Source: Achromobacter kerstersii (GTDB lineage: Bacteria > Pseudomonadota > Gammaproteobacteria > Burkholderiales > Burkholderiaceae_B). Taken from it: a stretch of DNA of 64,000 bases. This document shows, in pieces, positions 55,734 to 64,000 of this stretch. The position numbers and the translations under genes are program-made. Below the pieces are notes generated by a model that saw only the letters and a program-made list of their open reading frames with translations, had not been told where the DNA came from and did no database searches. The stretch lies in NCBI RefSeq assembly GCF_902859595.1, contig NZ_CADIJQ010000010.1, positions 62,001-126,000 of the forward strand. The letters run 5' to 3'. Numbering within the stretch: the stretch's first letter is position 1; each line of letters starts with the position of its first letter.

Positions 55734-58175
55734 CTAGAAGCGCTGCGTCAGCGTGAGCAGCGCGGTTCGGCCTTCGCCATAGAAGACCGAGTTGTAAAAG
55801 CCCATCGAGCGGTAGTACTTCTTGTCGGCCAGGTTGCGCACATTCAGCTGCAACTGCGTCTTGTCCGTGAAGTTGATCTGCGCCATCAGATCAAACAACG
55901 CGTAGGGTTTCTGCACGATCGAACCGGACTTCAGACCGTAGTACGTCTGTGCGCTGGTCTGGCTTTGCCAGCGCACGCCGCCGCCCACCGTCACCTTGTT
56001 CAGCGCGCCGGGCAGACGGTACGCCGTGCTCAGCTTCAGCAGCTGTTCGGGCTGGGTCGTCTGCACCTTCTTGCCGTTGTTGTCCTTGGACTGGCGATAC
56101 GTATAGCCCAGGAATACGTTCCAGCCCGGCATCACTTCGCCCGCCACTTCGGCTTCGAAGCCGCGCGTGCGCGTGCCGTCCAGGATGTAATACCAGCCGT
56201 CGTCGTGCGCGTAGTCGTAGCCGCCGTACTCGGCCACATCTTTCTGATCGGTTTGGAACACCGCAACGGATGCGTTCACGCGGCCATCCAGGTACGCCGC
56301 CTTCAGGCCCATCTCGTAGTTGTGGCCATAGGCTGGGCCGGCCATGTCCCACGTCTGCGTTTTCACCATCTGCGGCTGGAAGATGTTGGTGTAGCTGGCG
56401 TAGGCCGTGTAGGTGTCGTTCAGGTCATAGGTCACGCCCACATACGGCGTGACTTCGGAGTACGTGTGCGAATAGCCCGTCACGCCCCCGCTGGTTTCGG
56501 TGGATTCCCAACGGGTCCAACGCGCGCCGGTCAGCAGATGCAGCCGCTCGGTCAGGCCCAGGCGCAGCGTGCCGTAGATGCCCGTCTGCTTGTTGCGGTT
56601 GGTTTGCGACAGCGCCAGGATGTCCCAGTTGGGCGCGGGCCAGTCGCCCGTCCAGTGGTGGACGTCGGGAATGGGATAGGTGTCCTGATCCGTCGTGTCC
56701 CAGCTTTGGTTCCAGGCCTTGATATCGGAATGCGAGAAGCCGACGTTGAACTGATGCTGCCGGCCAAACGCATCGAAGCCGCCGTCCATCGAACCGCCCA
56801 CCACGTTCTGGTCGCTGCCGCCCACGAATTTACGCAGCAATGGCGGCGTGGAAAAGCCATCGATGGTGACGGGCACGTCTGATGTGAACAGCAGCGGCGC
56901 GTCAAACTTGTTTTCCAGGCGCGTGAACGACAAACGCGCGTTCCAACCGTTGGCGAAGCCATGGTCCAGCTGCGCGAAATACTCATGCGAATCGGTGTCC
57001 CAGCGCGACCACTTCGCTCCCATGGCCTGGCCCTTGGGCCAATCGATCGGCTTGCCATCGGCATCGAGTGCGGGCAGCCCGCCCCAACTGATGCCGCTGG
57101 GCCGCGTGCGTTGCACTGATGCGCCCAGGCTGACCGTGGTGGCGTCGGCGATGTCGGCCTCGACAATGCCATACAGCACGTCGCGCTTTTTCTTGTAGAG
57201 GTCCATCGTGTCGCCGCGCCGTTCCTTGGCGCCGACGATGCGCCCGCGCACCGAGCCCGACTCATTGAACGGCGTGGACAAGTCCACTTCGCCGCGATAG
57301 GTGTCTTCGGTACCGGCCGACAATTTTATGTCGCCCTGGAACTCGCGGGTGGGACGCTTGCGGATGAAGTTCACCGAGCCGCCTGGGTTGCCCGTGCCGC
57401 TCATCAGGCCGGTCGCGCCGCGGATGATTTCCACGTGGTCGTAGATGACCGGGTCCAGGTTGCTATCGCCAAACTGGTAGAGGCCGTTCAGCGGCTTGAC
57501 CACGCCGTCGAACTGGAACGTGTCCATGGAAAAGCCGCGCGAGTAATACGTCAGGCGCTCGGACTCCGCCTGCTGCACGTTCATGCCGGTGGCGTTTTCC
57601 ATAACGTCGCGCACGGACGTGATGGAACGGTCGTCCATCTGCTGGCGGGTCAGCACGCTGGTGGATTGCGGCGTTTCGCGTTGGGACAGCACCAGGCCGT
57701 TGGCCGACCGCATCCAGTCAGCGGTGTAATCGCCCGTGCCTTCGGTGGTGGCGCCTGCGCCCAGCACCACCACAGGCGCCAACTGCGTGGCCTGCGGGCC
57801 GCCCGCGCGCAGCAATTGGTAATCCCCATCGGCGCGGCGCACGGCTTCCAGGCCCGTCCCCGCCAACAGGGCCGCGAAGCCCTGGTCGATGTCGTAACCG
57901 CCTTGCAGCCCGGCCGACTCCATGCCTGACGTCAGCGCCGGGTCGAACGACAGCAGCACCTGCGTCTGCTGGGCGAAGCTGGACAACGCGGCGCCGAGTG
58001 CGCCGGCCGGAATGGTCACGGAATGGCGGATCGTATTGGCGGCGCGGGGTTGCGCCTGCACGGCCGTGGGTGACAGCGCGGCGCCCGCCATGGCGGCCAG
58101 CACCAGCGCGGCAAACGCCTTCAAGCGCAAACCCGCTGGCGCTGAGCAATGAGAGGGGAAAAACGGCAGAGACAT
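55734..58175 (-). CDS. TonB-dependent siderophore receptor with STN signalling domain
   Basis: An 813-residue outer-membrane receptor of the FpvA/FecA-like transducer type. After the signal peptide comes a STN domain (about residues 50-110; IPAGALGAALSSFAQQTQVLLSFDP) that contacts the anti-sigma factor. The plug follows (DRSITSVRDVMENATGMN; RGATGLMSGTGNPGGSVNFIRKRP), then a 22-strand barrel ending in Phe (LTLTQRF). It imports a ferric siderophore, not identifiable here. The FecR and FecI genes upstream complete a cell-surface signalling set. Two nearby ATG codons make the exact start uncertain. Confidence 0.95.
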   Translation of the reverse strand: MSLPFFPSHCSAPAGLRLKAFAALVLAAMAGAALSPTAVQAQPRAANTIRHSVTIPAGALGAALSSFAQQTQVLLSFDPALTSGMESAGLQGGYDIDQGFAALLAGTGLEAVRRADGDYQLLRAGGPQATQLAPVVVLGAGATTEGTGDYTADWMRSANGLVLSQRETPQSTSVLTRQQMDDRSITSVRDVMENATGMNVQQAESERLTYYSRGFSMDTFQFDGVVKPLNGLYQFGDSNLDPVIYDHVEIIRGATGLMSGTGNPGGSVNFIRKRPTREFQGDIKLSAGTEDTYRGEVDLSTPFNESGSVRGRIVGAKERRGDTMDLYKKKRDVLYGIVEADIADATTVSLGASVQRTRPSGISWGGLPALDADGKPIDWPKGQAMGAKWSRWDTDSHEYFAQLDHGFANGWNARLSFTRLENKFDAPLLFTSDVPVTIDGFSTPPLLRKFVGGSDQNVVGGSMDGGFDAFGRQHQFNVGFSHSDIKAWNQSWDTTDQDTYPIPDVHHWTGDWPAPNWDILALSQTNRNKQTGIYGTLRLGLTERLHLLTGARWTRWESTETSGGVTGYSHTYSEVTPYVGVTYDLNDTYTAYASYTNIFQPQMVKTQTWDMAGPAYGHNYEMGLKAAYLDGRVNASVAVFQTDQKDVAEYGGYDYAHDDGWYYILDGTRTRGFEAEVAGEVMPGWNVFLGYTYRQSKDNNGKKVQTTQPEQLLKLSTAYRLPGALNKVTVGGGVRWQSQTSAQTYYGLKSGSIVQKPYALFDLMAQINFTDKTQLQLNVRNLADKKYYRSMGFYNSVFYGEGRTALLTLTQRF

Positions 58176-58267
58176 TTCGTTGGGTTCCAGGCGAAGAAAA
58201 TCGAGGCTTCACCCGTATGCCAATCGAGAATGCAAAAGTGACAGGGCCGCGCAGAAAATTCTTTGAA

Positions 58268-59236
58268 TCACCCTCGCGGGCGGATCGTTACCCAGTAGCG
58301 TGTGAACCGATCGACGCGCACGGGCAGCGCGCGTTCAACGGCGGCCAGGATGCGGTCGGTGTCGCCCAGCGGGTACGAGCCCGAGATACGCAAGCCCGCC
58401 ACGGCCGGGTCGCACACAAGCCTGCCCTTGCGATGCCGGCTGAGCGCATCAACGAAGGCATCCAGCCGCATGGCATCGGCGTACAGCGCGCCTTGCACCC
58501 AGTCGTCGGCATGGGGCGCGGGGCGGGCGGCTTGCACCGCGCGCGCATCAAAATGCGTACCGGCGCCCGAGTCCACCACGCGCGCCGCGCCCGCGCCGCC
58601 TGAGATCGGTTCGATTCTGACGGCGCCGTCGGTCACCGCCACCCAGGCCTCGTCGTCCAACAAGCGCACGACAAAGCGCGTGCCTAGCGCGGTGATGCGG
58701 CCCAGGGGCGTGGCCACGACCAAGGGCCGCGCAGGCGCGTGCGGATCGGCGTGCGACGCAATATGCAGCTCGCCCCGGCGCAACACGATCTGGCGAAGCA
58801 AGCCGTCAAACCGCACGTCCGCCGCGCTGTCCGTGTTCAGGCTAAGCACCGTGCCGTCGGCCAGCGTGGCGACGCGCCGTTCCCCCACCGATGTGGTGAA
58901 GTCGGCGCTCCAGGCGCGCCACGGCAAGCCCGCCGCCGCCAGCCCGCCCGCCCCCAGCACCAGCGACAAGGCCTTCAGCGCCTGACGCCGGCCACGGGAT
59001 GGCACGCGGTCCAGCGCCGCCAAACCGGCTTGGGGGTCAACCTGACCGAATTGGCGCCCCAGCATTTCCACGCGTTCCCATGCCAGGCGATGCAAGGGGT
59101 CGGCGTCGATCCAGCGGCGACAGGCCGCGCCATCGGTCGGCGTGGCCTCTTCGGCGCCCAGGCGCACAAACCAGTTGCTGGCTTCTCGGATGACGGCGGG
59201 CGGCAATTCCACCCGCCCCGTGGCGCGCGCGCTCAC
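58268..59236 (-). CDS. fecR: FecR-family anti-sigma regulator
   Basis: A 322-residue FecR-like protein. The N-terminal cytoplasmic DUF4880 region (EASNWFVRLGAEEATPTDGAACRRWIDADPLHRLAWERVE) binds the sigma factor. One membrane segment lies near residues 85-100, and the FecR periplasmic domain (TSVGERRVATLADGTVLSLNTDSAADV; ALGTRFVVRL) receives the receptor signal. I chose the GTG at 59236 because it overlaps the sigma-factor stop as GTGA. It lies between fecI and the TonB receptor. Confidence 0.93.
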   Translation of the reverse strand: MSARATGRVELPPAVIREASNWFVRLGAEEATPTDGAACRRWIDADPLHRLAWERVEMLGRQFGQVDPQAGLAALDRVPSRGRRQALKALSLVLGAGGLAAAGLPWRAWSADFTTSVGERRVATLADGTVLSLNTDSAADVRFDGLLRQIVLRRGELHIASHADPHAPARPLVVATPLGRITALGTRFVVRLLDDEAWVAVTDGAVRIEPISGGAGAARVVDSGAGTHFDARAVQAARPAPHADDWVQGALYADAMRLDAFVDALSRHRKGRLVCDPAVAGLRISGSYPLGDTDRILAAVERALPVRVDRFTRYWVTIRPRG

Positions 59237-59733
59237 CACGCCGCCAGGCAATGCTGCATGGCGCGCGCCAGATACTGGCGCACCGAGCTCACCGACACCG
59301 CCATGCGTTCCGCGATCTCGCCGTGGCGCAGCCCTTCCAGCTGCGATAGCAGAAACGCCTTGCGCACCTTGGCGGGCAGCCCGTCAAGCAGGCGGTCAAT
59401 TTCCAGCAGCGCTTCCAATGCCAGGGCGCGGCGTTCGGGCGAAGGCGCGTGCGCGTCCTCCACCAGCGCCAGGCTGTCCAGATAGGCGCGTTCGATATCG
59501 CGGCGGCGAAACAGGTTCACCATCAAGCCGTGCGCAATGGTCGTCAGATACGCGCGCGGCTCGCGCAGGGCGCGCGTGTCGTCCTCGCGGACCAGCACTT
59601 TCAGATAGGTGTCGTGGGTCAGGTCGGCCGCATCGAATGGGCAGCCCGTCTTTCTGCGCAGCCAGTCGCGCAGCCAGGATTGATGCTGAATATAGAGCCC
59701 TTCGATGGGGGCAGGCGTACCGCTTTGATTCAT
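59233..59733 (-). CDS. fecI: ECF sigma factor, FecI family
   Basis: A 166-residue iron-starvation sigma factor. Region 2 includes FDAADLTHDTYLKVLVRED and REPRAYLTTIAHGLMVNLFRRRDIERAYL; region 4 includes FLLSQLEGLRHGEIAERMAVSVSSVRQYLARAM. It should direct transcription of the TonB receptor gene when the receptor is loaded. A Fur box sits 32 bases upstream, so iron represses it. The ATG at 59733 gives the normal family N-terminus. Confidence 0.95.
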   Translation of the reverse strand: MNQSGTPAPIEGLYIQHQSWLRDWLRRKTGCPFDAADLTHDTYLKVLVREDDTRALREPRAYLTTIAHGLMVNLFRRRDIERAYLDSLALVEDAHAPSPERRALALEALLEIDRLLDGLPAKVRKAFLLSQLEGLRHGEIAERMAVSVSSVRQYLARAMQHCLAAW

Positions 59734-59764
59734 GACGTTCGACGGACCGGAAAGCAGATTTACC

Positions 59765-59783
59765 AATGATAACGATTATCAAT
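59765..59783 (-). promoter_or_regulatory. Fur box upstream of fecI
   Basis: AATGATAACGATTATCAAT matches the 19-bp Fur consensus closely, with a near-perfect TGATAAcgATTATCA core. It lies 32 bases upstream of the fecI ATG and predicts repression when iron is sufficient. Confidence 0.85.
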
Positions 59784-59812
59784 AGTAATATGAATCCGGT
59801 CCGGCAAACGCA

Positions 59813-60784
59813 TCAATCCAGCTTCACCCCGGAATCTTTCACGACTTTCGCCCAGCGATCCACCTCGCTATCGACGAACTTACCGAAGTCAGCGCCCGTC
59901 AATGTCGGCACCGCAGAACCGTTACCGGCCCAGGTTTCCTTGAGCTTCGGCGTGTTCAAGGCCTTGGTGATTTCCACCGCCATCTTGTCGACCGCTTCCT
60001 TCGGCGTGCCGGCGGGCGCCCAGATGGCGTACCAGGTCGACACGACGTAATTCGGCACGCCTGCTTCGGCGGCGGTCGGCACGTCGGGCAACGAAGCCGA
60101 GCGTTCGGTCGCGGCCACGGCCAGGGGCTTGATGACGCCAGCGCGAATATGGCCCGACGACGACCCCAGCCCGTCAAACGCCAGATCCACCTGGCCGCCG
60201 ATCAGCGCCGACAACATAGGTCCTGCCCCCTGATATGGCACATCAACCAACTTGATGCCGGTCTGCATGGCAAACAATTCGCCCGCCAGGTGATGCGTGC
60301 TGCCCTTGCCGGCCGTGCCGAAGTTGATTTCGCCAGGGTGCTTCTTGGCGTAGTCGATGAATTCCTGCAAGGTCTTCACCGGCAGCTTGCTGGCGTTGAT
60401 GACCACCACCTGCGGCGGCTGCGCCACCAGCGCCACGGGCACGAAGTCCTTCTGGATGTTGTAGTTCAGGCTTTTGTACAGCGACGGGGCCAACGCGTGA
60501 TGCGCGCCGCCCATGAAGAAGGTGTAGCCGTCGGGCCGGGCCTTGGCGGCCACGCCTGCGCCCACCGTGCCGCCTGCGCCGCCCTTGTTGTCGATCACCA
60601 CCGTCTGGCCAAGCTGCATGGTCAGTTGCTGGGCCAGCGGACGGGCAAAGGTATCCGTGCCGCCGCCTGCGGGGAACGGAACGATCAGCGTGATGGGGCG
60701 CTCAGGCCATTGCGCGGCGGCCACACCGCCAACACTCAGGGCTGCCACGGCGAATACGGCTGCGGCGGTCGTGCGAACTCTCAT
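59813..60784 (-). CDS. Bug/TctC-family periplasmic binding protein next to malonate genes
   Basis: A 323-residue Bug receptor. The signal peptide ends near GGVAAAQ (residue 24), followed by RPITLIVPFPAGGGTDTFARPLAQ and DNKGGAGGTVGAGVAAKA. It lies downstream of the malonyl-CoA synthase gene on the same strand, 164 bases away, with a terminator in between. Malonate or a related dicarboxylate is the probable ligand by context. No tripartite TctAB permease is present in the window. Confidence 0.92.
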   Translation of the reverse strand: MRVRTTAAAVFAVAALSVGGVAAAQWPERPITLIVPFPAGGGTDTFARPLAQQLTMQLGQTVVIDNKGGAGGTVGAGVAAKARPDGYTFFMGGAHHALAPSLYKSLNYNIQKDFVPVALVAQPPQVVVINASKLPVKTLQEFIDYAKKHPGEINFGTAGKGSTHHLAGELFAMQTGIKLVDVPYQGAGPMLSALIGGQVDLAFDGLGSSSGHIRAGVIKPLAVAATERSASLPDVPTAAEAGVPNYVVSTWYAIWAPAGTPKEAVDKMAVEITKALNTPKLKETWAGNGSAVPTLTGADFGKFVDSEVDRWAKVVKDSGVKLD

Positions 60785-60905
60785 AGTGTCTCCTCTTGCT
60801 GCATCATGGGGACGGCGCGGTTATGTGCGTCTCGTCTCTTGGATTTTTTATGGAATGAAGCTGCCAGGACTGCGTTCACATTGAATGGGGATGGTCTCCT
60901 TGGGA

Positions 60906-60936
60906 TAAAAAAATGCCGGCCCCTGGGGACCGGCAT
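60906..60936 (-). terminator. Intrinsic terminator of the malonate operon
   Basis: ATGCCGG/CCGGCAT arms with a CCCC/GGGG-containing apex are followed on the minus strand by seven T residues. It lies 13 bases after the malonyl-CoA synthase stop and separates it from the Bug gene. Confidence 0.85.
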
Positions 60937-60948
60937 CTTCGCCTGGCG

Positions 60949-62499
60949 TTAAAGCGCCTTGTACGTTTCGCGCAGCACGTTCTTCTGCACCTTGCCCATG
61001 GTGTTGCGCGGCAGCTCGCCCACGATGTGCACGCGCTTGGGCACCTTGAAGTTCGCGATGCGTGACTTGAGTTCAAGCTGCATCGCCGCGGCATCCAGCG
61101 ACACGCCGTTCTTGGGCACCACCACCGCCACCACGGCTTCGCCGAAGTCGGCGTGCGGCACGCCAATCACTGCCGATTCCGCCACGCCGGGCATGTCGTC
61201 GATCAGCGTTTCGATCTCTTTCGGATAGACGTTGAAGCCGCCCGAGATGATCAAGTCCTTGCTGCGGCCCACGATGGACAGGTAATCGGCCGGCACGTCG
61301 CGCCCAGCGGATTCGCCGCCCCAGCGGCCCACGTCGCCCGTTTTGAACCAGCCGTCTTCGGTGAATTCTTCGCGCGTCTTTTCCGGCATGCGCCAGTAGC
61401 CCGAGAACACGTTGGGGCCGCGCACCTGCACGTTGCCGATTTCACCCGGCGCCAAGGCGATGCCCGCATCGTCCACCACGCGCACCTGCACGCCCGGCAG
61501 CGCACGGCCGACGGTGCCGGCCAAACGCTCGCCCAGCTTGGCGTCGTAGGGGTTGGACGTCAGCATGACGGTTTCGCTCATGCCGTAGCGTTCCAGAATG
61601 GCGTGGCCGCTGCGCTGTTCGAAGTCGGTAAACGTTTCAGCCAGCAACGGCGCCGAGCCCGAAATGAACAGGCGCATCTTCGCGCACACGTCGCGGGTAA
61701 AGCGCGGGTCGGCCAGCAGACGAACGTAATACGTTGGCACGCCCATCATCACCGTGCTTTGCGGCAGGTAATGCAGCGCCTGATCGGCGTCCAGCTTGGG
61801 CAGCCAGATCATCTTGGCGCCGGCCAGCAGCGCGCCGTGCGAGGCCACGAACAAGCCGTGCACGTGGAAGATGGGCAGCATGTGCAGCAGCACATCGTCT
61901 TCGCGCCAGCCCCAGTATTCATGCAGCACCTGGGCGTTGGCGGCCAGGTTGCCATGCGACAGCATCGCGCCCTTGCTGCGGCCGGTGGTGCCGGACGTGT
62001 ACAGAATGGCGGCCAGGTCATCGGCCTGCCGGACCACGGTGGTGAACGTTTGCGGCAGGCTGCCGGCGGCCTCCAGCAAGGTGCCGGTGCGGTCTTCATC
62101 CAGCGTGTAAACATGCGCGCAGCCCGCCTTGTCAGCGGCGCGTTGCACCCAGTCGCGGTTCTTGCTGGCGCACACCACCACGGCCGGTTCGGCATTGCCC
62201 AGGAAGTATTCGATTTCGGATTCGCGGTACGCCGTGTTCAGCGGCAGGTACACCAGCCCGGCACGCAACGTGGCCAGATACAGCAGCAGTGCTTCGGGCG
62301 ATTTTTCCACCTGCACCGCCACGCGCGAGCCCTCGGGCAAGTCCAGCGACGTCAGCAGGTTGGCCAGGCACGCGGTGGCGCGGTCGATGTCATCCCAGGT
62401 GTATTCCAGGTCGGGCGTTTCCAGCGCGACTTTGCTGCGGTCCTTGGGAAAGCCGCCTTGCAGGACGGCATAGAGGTTGGCGTTGCTCACCTTGGTCAA
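60949..62499 (-). CDS. matB: Malonyl-CoA synthase (MatB-like acyl-CoA ligase)
   Basis: A 516-residue adenylate-forming ligase. The phosphate-binding loop is LYTSGTTGRSKGAML (167-181); ERYGMSETVML, WFKTGDVG and IISGGFNVYP follow, and the catalytic C-terminal lysine is in LPRNTMGKVQKN. The overall pattern (N-terminal NLYAVLQ, FHVHGLFVASHGALLAGAKMIWLPK) matches malonyl-CoA synthetases. With malonyl-CoA decarboxylase upstream, malonate would be activated and then decarboxylated to acetyl-CoA. Its ATG overlaps the enoyl-CoA hydratase stop (ATGA). Confidence 0.93.
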   Translation of the reverse strand: MTKVSNANLYAVLQGGFPKDRSKVALETPDLEYTWDDIDRATACLANLLTSLDLPEGSRVAVQVEKSPEALLLYLATLRAGLVYLPLNTAYRESEIEYFLGNAEPAVVVCASKNRDWVQRAADKAGCAHVYTLDEDRTGTLLEAAGSLPQTFTTVVRQADDLAAILYTSGTTGRSKGAMLSHGNLAANAQVLHEYWGWREDDVLLHMLPIFHVHGLFVASHGALLAGAKMIWLPKLDADQALHYLPQSTVMMGVPTYYVRLLADPRFTRDVCAKMRLFISGSAPLLAETFTDFEQRSGHAILERYGMSETVMLTSNPYDAKLGERLAGTVGRALPGVQVRVVDDAGIALAPGEIGNVQVRGPNVFSGYWRMPEKTREEFTEDGWFKTGDVGRWGGESAGRDVPADYLSIVGRSKDLIISGGFNVYPKEIETLIDDMPGVAESAVIGVPHADFGEAVVAVVVPKNGVSLDAAAMQLELKSRIANFKVPKRVHIVGELPRNTMGKVQKNVLRETYKAL

Positions 62500-63287
62500 T
62501 CTCCGGAAAAGGAAGGGTCTACGCCGGCCAGGAAAGCGCGCACGCCTTCCTTGTGGTCCCGGCTGTCGGCATAGGAGAAATAATCTTGATATTCGGCTTC
62601 GGTCAAGGCGCCGCCTTGGGCGAGCCTTGCGGACAAGCGTTTATTGATGCGGGCGGCGATGGGTGCGCCCTGCGCGATGCGTTCGGCGCTGCGGCGGGCG
62701 GCGTCGGCCACCTGCTCATCCGGCACGATGCGCGTCAACAGGCCCAGGCCGTGCGCTTCGTCGGCGCCGAACACGCGGCCTTCGAGCAGGATGGCGAGCG
62801 TGGCGGCGCGCCCGGCCAGCGCCAGCAGGCCGCGCATTTCGTCGGGCGCCATGGGAAAGCCCAGCCGGTTGATCGGCACGCCAAAGCGGGCGGATGCGCC
62901 GGCAATGCGCAGGTCGCACTGGCTGGCGATTTCCAGCCCTCCGCCCACGCACACGCCTTCAATCTGAGCAATCACAGGATGCGGGCATTGCGCCACGGCT
63001 TGCAGCGCGGGCGCCAGGATGTCACGGTGATAGCGCTGCACGCCGGCCATGTCGGCGCGCTGCTGCGGGAATTCGCGGATATCCGCACCCGCCGCAAAAT
63101 TGCCGCCTTCGCCGCGCACGATCACGCAGCGCAGGCTGTCATCGGCGGCCAGCTGCGTGAACACGTCCCGCAGTTGCCCCCACATGCCCACCGTGATCGC
63201 GTTCAGCCGCCCGGGGTGCGATAGCGTCACCCAGGCAAAGCCCCCTTCGCGTTCCAGCCGCACGCGGCCAGCGTCGTCTTCCTTCAT
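62496..63287 (-). CDS. Enoyl-CoA hydratase/isomerase-family protein
   Basis: A 263-residue crotonase-fold protein. The oxyanion-hole segments are GGNFAAGADIREF and IEGVCVGGGLEIASQCDLRIA, followed by FGVPINRLGFPMAPDEMRGL. A glutamate expected for hydratase action at the GGG-LE position is visible (GGGLEIA); the second catalytic acid is uncertain. It lies between malonyl-CoA decarboxylase and malonyl-CoA synthase and overlaps the latter by four bases. Its part in malonate use is unclear; it may act on a related CoA ester. Confidence 0.92.
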   Translation of the reverse strand: MKEDDAGRVRLEREGGFAWVTLSHPGRLNAITVGMWGQLRDVFTQLAADDSLRCVIVRGEGGNFAAGADIREFPQQRADMAGVQRYHRDILAPALQAVAQCPHPVIAQIEGVCVGGGLEIASQCDLRIAGASARFGVPINRLGFPMAPDEMRGLLALAGRAATLAILLEGRVFGADEAHGLGLLTRIVPDEQVADAARRSAERIAQGAPIAARINKRLSARLAQGGALTEAEYQDYFSYADSRDHKEGVRAFLAGVDPSFSGD

Positions 63288-63332
63288 GTCCCCCGCCCTT
63301 CTTATGGATGGATGGCGCCGTGTATCCGGCGT

Positions 63333-64000
63333 TCAGCCCACGCGTCCCACGCCCCGGCTGACCTGGGGCTTGCCTTCACCCAGACGCGCCAGGTTGGTAT
63401 CAAGCTCGTCCAGGTCATACAGGTAATTGACCATCAGCGCGCACGATTGCTTGAGACCCTTGGGCGACGTGTCCGCCGCCCAGTTCAGGCGTTCGATGCG
63501 CGCGCCATTGCCCAAGTGAAAGCGCGCCACGGCGTCCACTGGCAAACCGTTTTTCATGGATTGCAGATACGTCGCCGCCAGCTTGAAGCCCGCGCGCTTG
63601 ACCACATCGGACGCCTTGCCCTGCGCGGCCGTGGCCAGGCGGGCCACCCAACGCTGGCCGTCCGGCACGCCTTCGCGCTTGCGGTCCTTGGCGCGCGACT
63701 TGTCTTCGCGCACGATGGCTTCCACCGCGTCGGCATCCAGCTTGCTCAGCCAATCCGAGAACCCGGGAATCGGCGACAACGTCGCAAACGCCTTCAGCTT
63801 GGGCAGTTCTTCCAGCAATTGTTCCACCACGCGCTTGAGCAGGAAGTTGCCAAAGCTGATGCCCTTCAAGCCCGGCTGCGTATTCGAAATGGAATAGAAG
63901 ATTGCCCAGCGCGCCTTGTCCAGATCCTGCGGCGGCAGCGTGCTGTCCAGCAGCACCTGCACGTTGTCGGCCATCTGGCTGGCGAATGCGACTTCCACAA
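63333..64000 (-). CDS. Malonyl-CoA decarboxylase, 3' part
   Basis: The C-terminal ~222 residues of a malonyl-CoA decarboxylase; the 5' end lies beyond the window. Recognisable parts are DLDKARWAIFYSISNTQPGLKGISFGNFLLKRVV, FATLSPIPGFSDWL (the catalytic Ser motif), and VARFHLGNGARIERLNW (the catalytic His), followed by SCALMVNYLYDL. It converts malonyl-CoA to acetyl-CoA and CO2, and heads the malonate-use operon seen here. Confidence 0.93.
   Translation of the reverse strand, partial: VEVAFASQMADNVQVLLDSTLPPQDLDKARWAIFYSISNTQPGLKGISFGNFLLKRVVEQLLEELPKLKAFATLSPIPGFSDWLSKLDADAVEAIVREDKSRAKDRKREGVPDGQRWVARLATAAQGKASDVVKRAGFKLAATYLQSMKNGLPVDAVARFHLGNGARIERLNWAADTSPKGLKQSCALMVNYLYDLDELDTNLARLGEGKPQVSRGVGRVG

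Overview
The window is a GC-rich, densely packed bacterial chromosome segment. Two Bug/TctC-type periplasmic binding proteins, several LysR regulators, a cbb3 oxidase under FNR-type sites and the overall gene content suggest a betaproteobacterium of the Alcaligenaceae (Bordetella/Achromobacter type). That placement is an inference from gene content; no rRNA or tRNA gene is present to anchor it. I see no prophage, insertion sequence, CRISPR array or tRNA.

Layout. 0-1.5 kb: a LysR regulator and a YjdM/PhnA zinc-ribbon protein. 1.5-8.4 kb (minus): a cbb3 cytochrome oxidase locus in two transcription units, each preceded by a perfect FNR-type palindrome: ccoI-like-ccoS, then ccoNOQP-ccoG-ccoH and a small membrane protein. 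The CcoI-like protein keeps its membrane part and CPC motif but lacks all ATPase domains. 8.5-13.3 kb: biotin synthesis, with bioA divergent from bioF, a BioH-like esterase and a fused BioC-BioD. 13.3-17.4 kb: a family III CoA transferase, a CitE-like lyase and a Bug protein, with a divergent LysR. 17.5-27.3 kb: LysR and a divergent zinc alcohol dehydrogenase, isocitrate lyase, QueF, an M20 amidohydrolase with an MHS-type transporter, a second MFS transporter, and PgsA. 27.4-31.5 kb (minus): pdxJ, acpS, nagZ, uvrC. 31.5-38.2 kb: a complete RND efflux operon with an upstream winged-helix regulator. 38.4-43.4 kb: patatin phospholipase, DUF4136 lipoprotein, and molybdate uptake (modE, modABC) with a ModE box.

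43.5-50.2 kb is the most unusual part: a seven-gene module arranged around a divergent 77-bp intergenic region with a perfect 10-bp inverted repeat. On the minus side are DUF350, SPFH-SHOCT, DUF4178, a 55-residue Ser-rich membrane peptide and SpeD. On the plus side are a seven-helix membrane aminopropyltransferase-like protein and a Tat-type FAD amine-oxidase-like protein. Together these look like a membrane-associated polyamine-type system whose substrate and purpose I cannot name.

50.3-64 kb: a DadA-like oxidase, a PF04392-type ABC importer, an aldo/keto reductase, a Fur-box-headed FecI-FecR-TonB receptor set, and a malonate-use cluster (malonyl-CoA decarboxylase, enoyl-CoA hydratase, malonyl-CoA synthase, then a Bug protein). 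A recurring theme is short in-frame tandem repeats inside or beside genes (ccoO, the bioH-like gene, modA, the winged-helix gene, the FAD enzyme).
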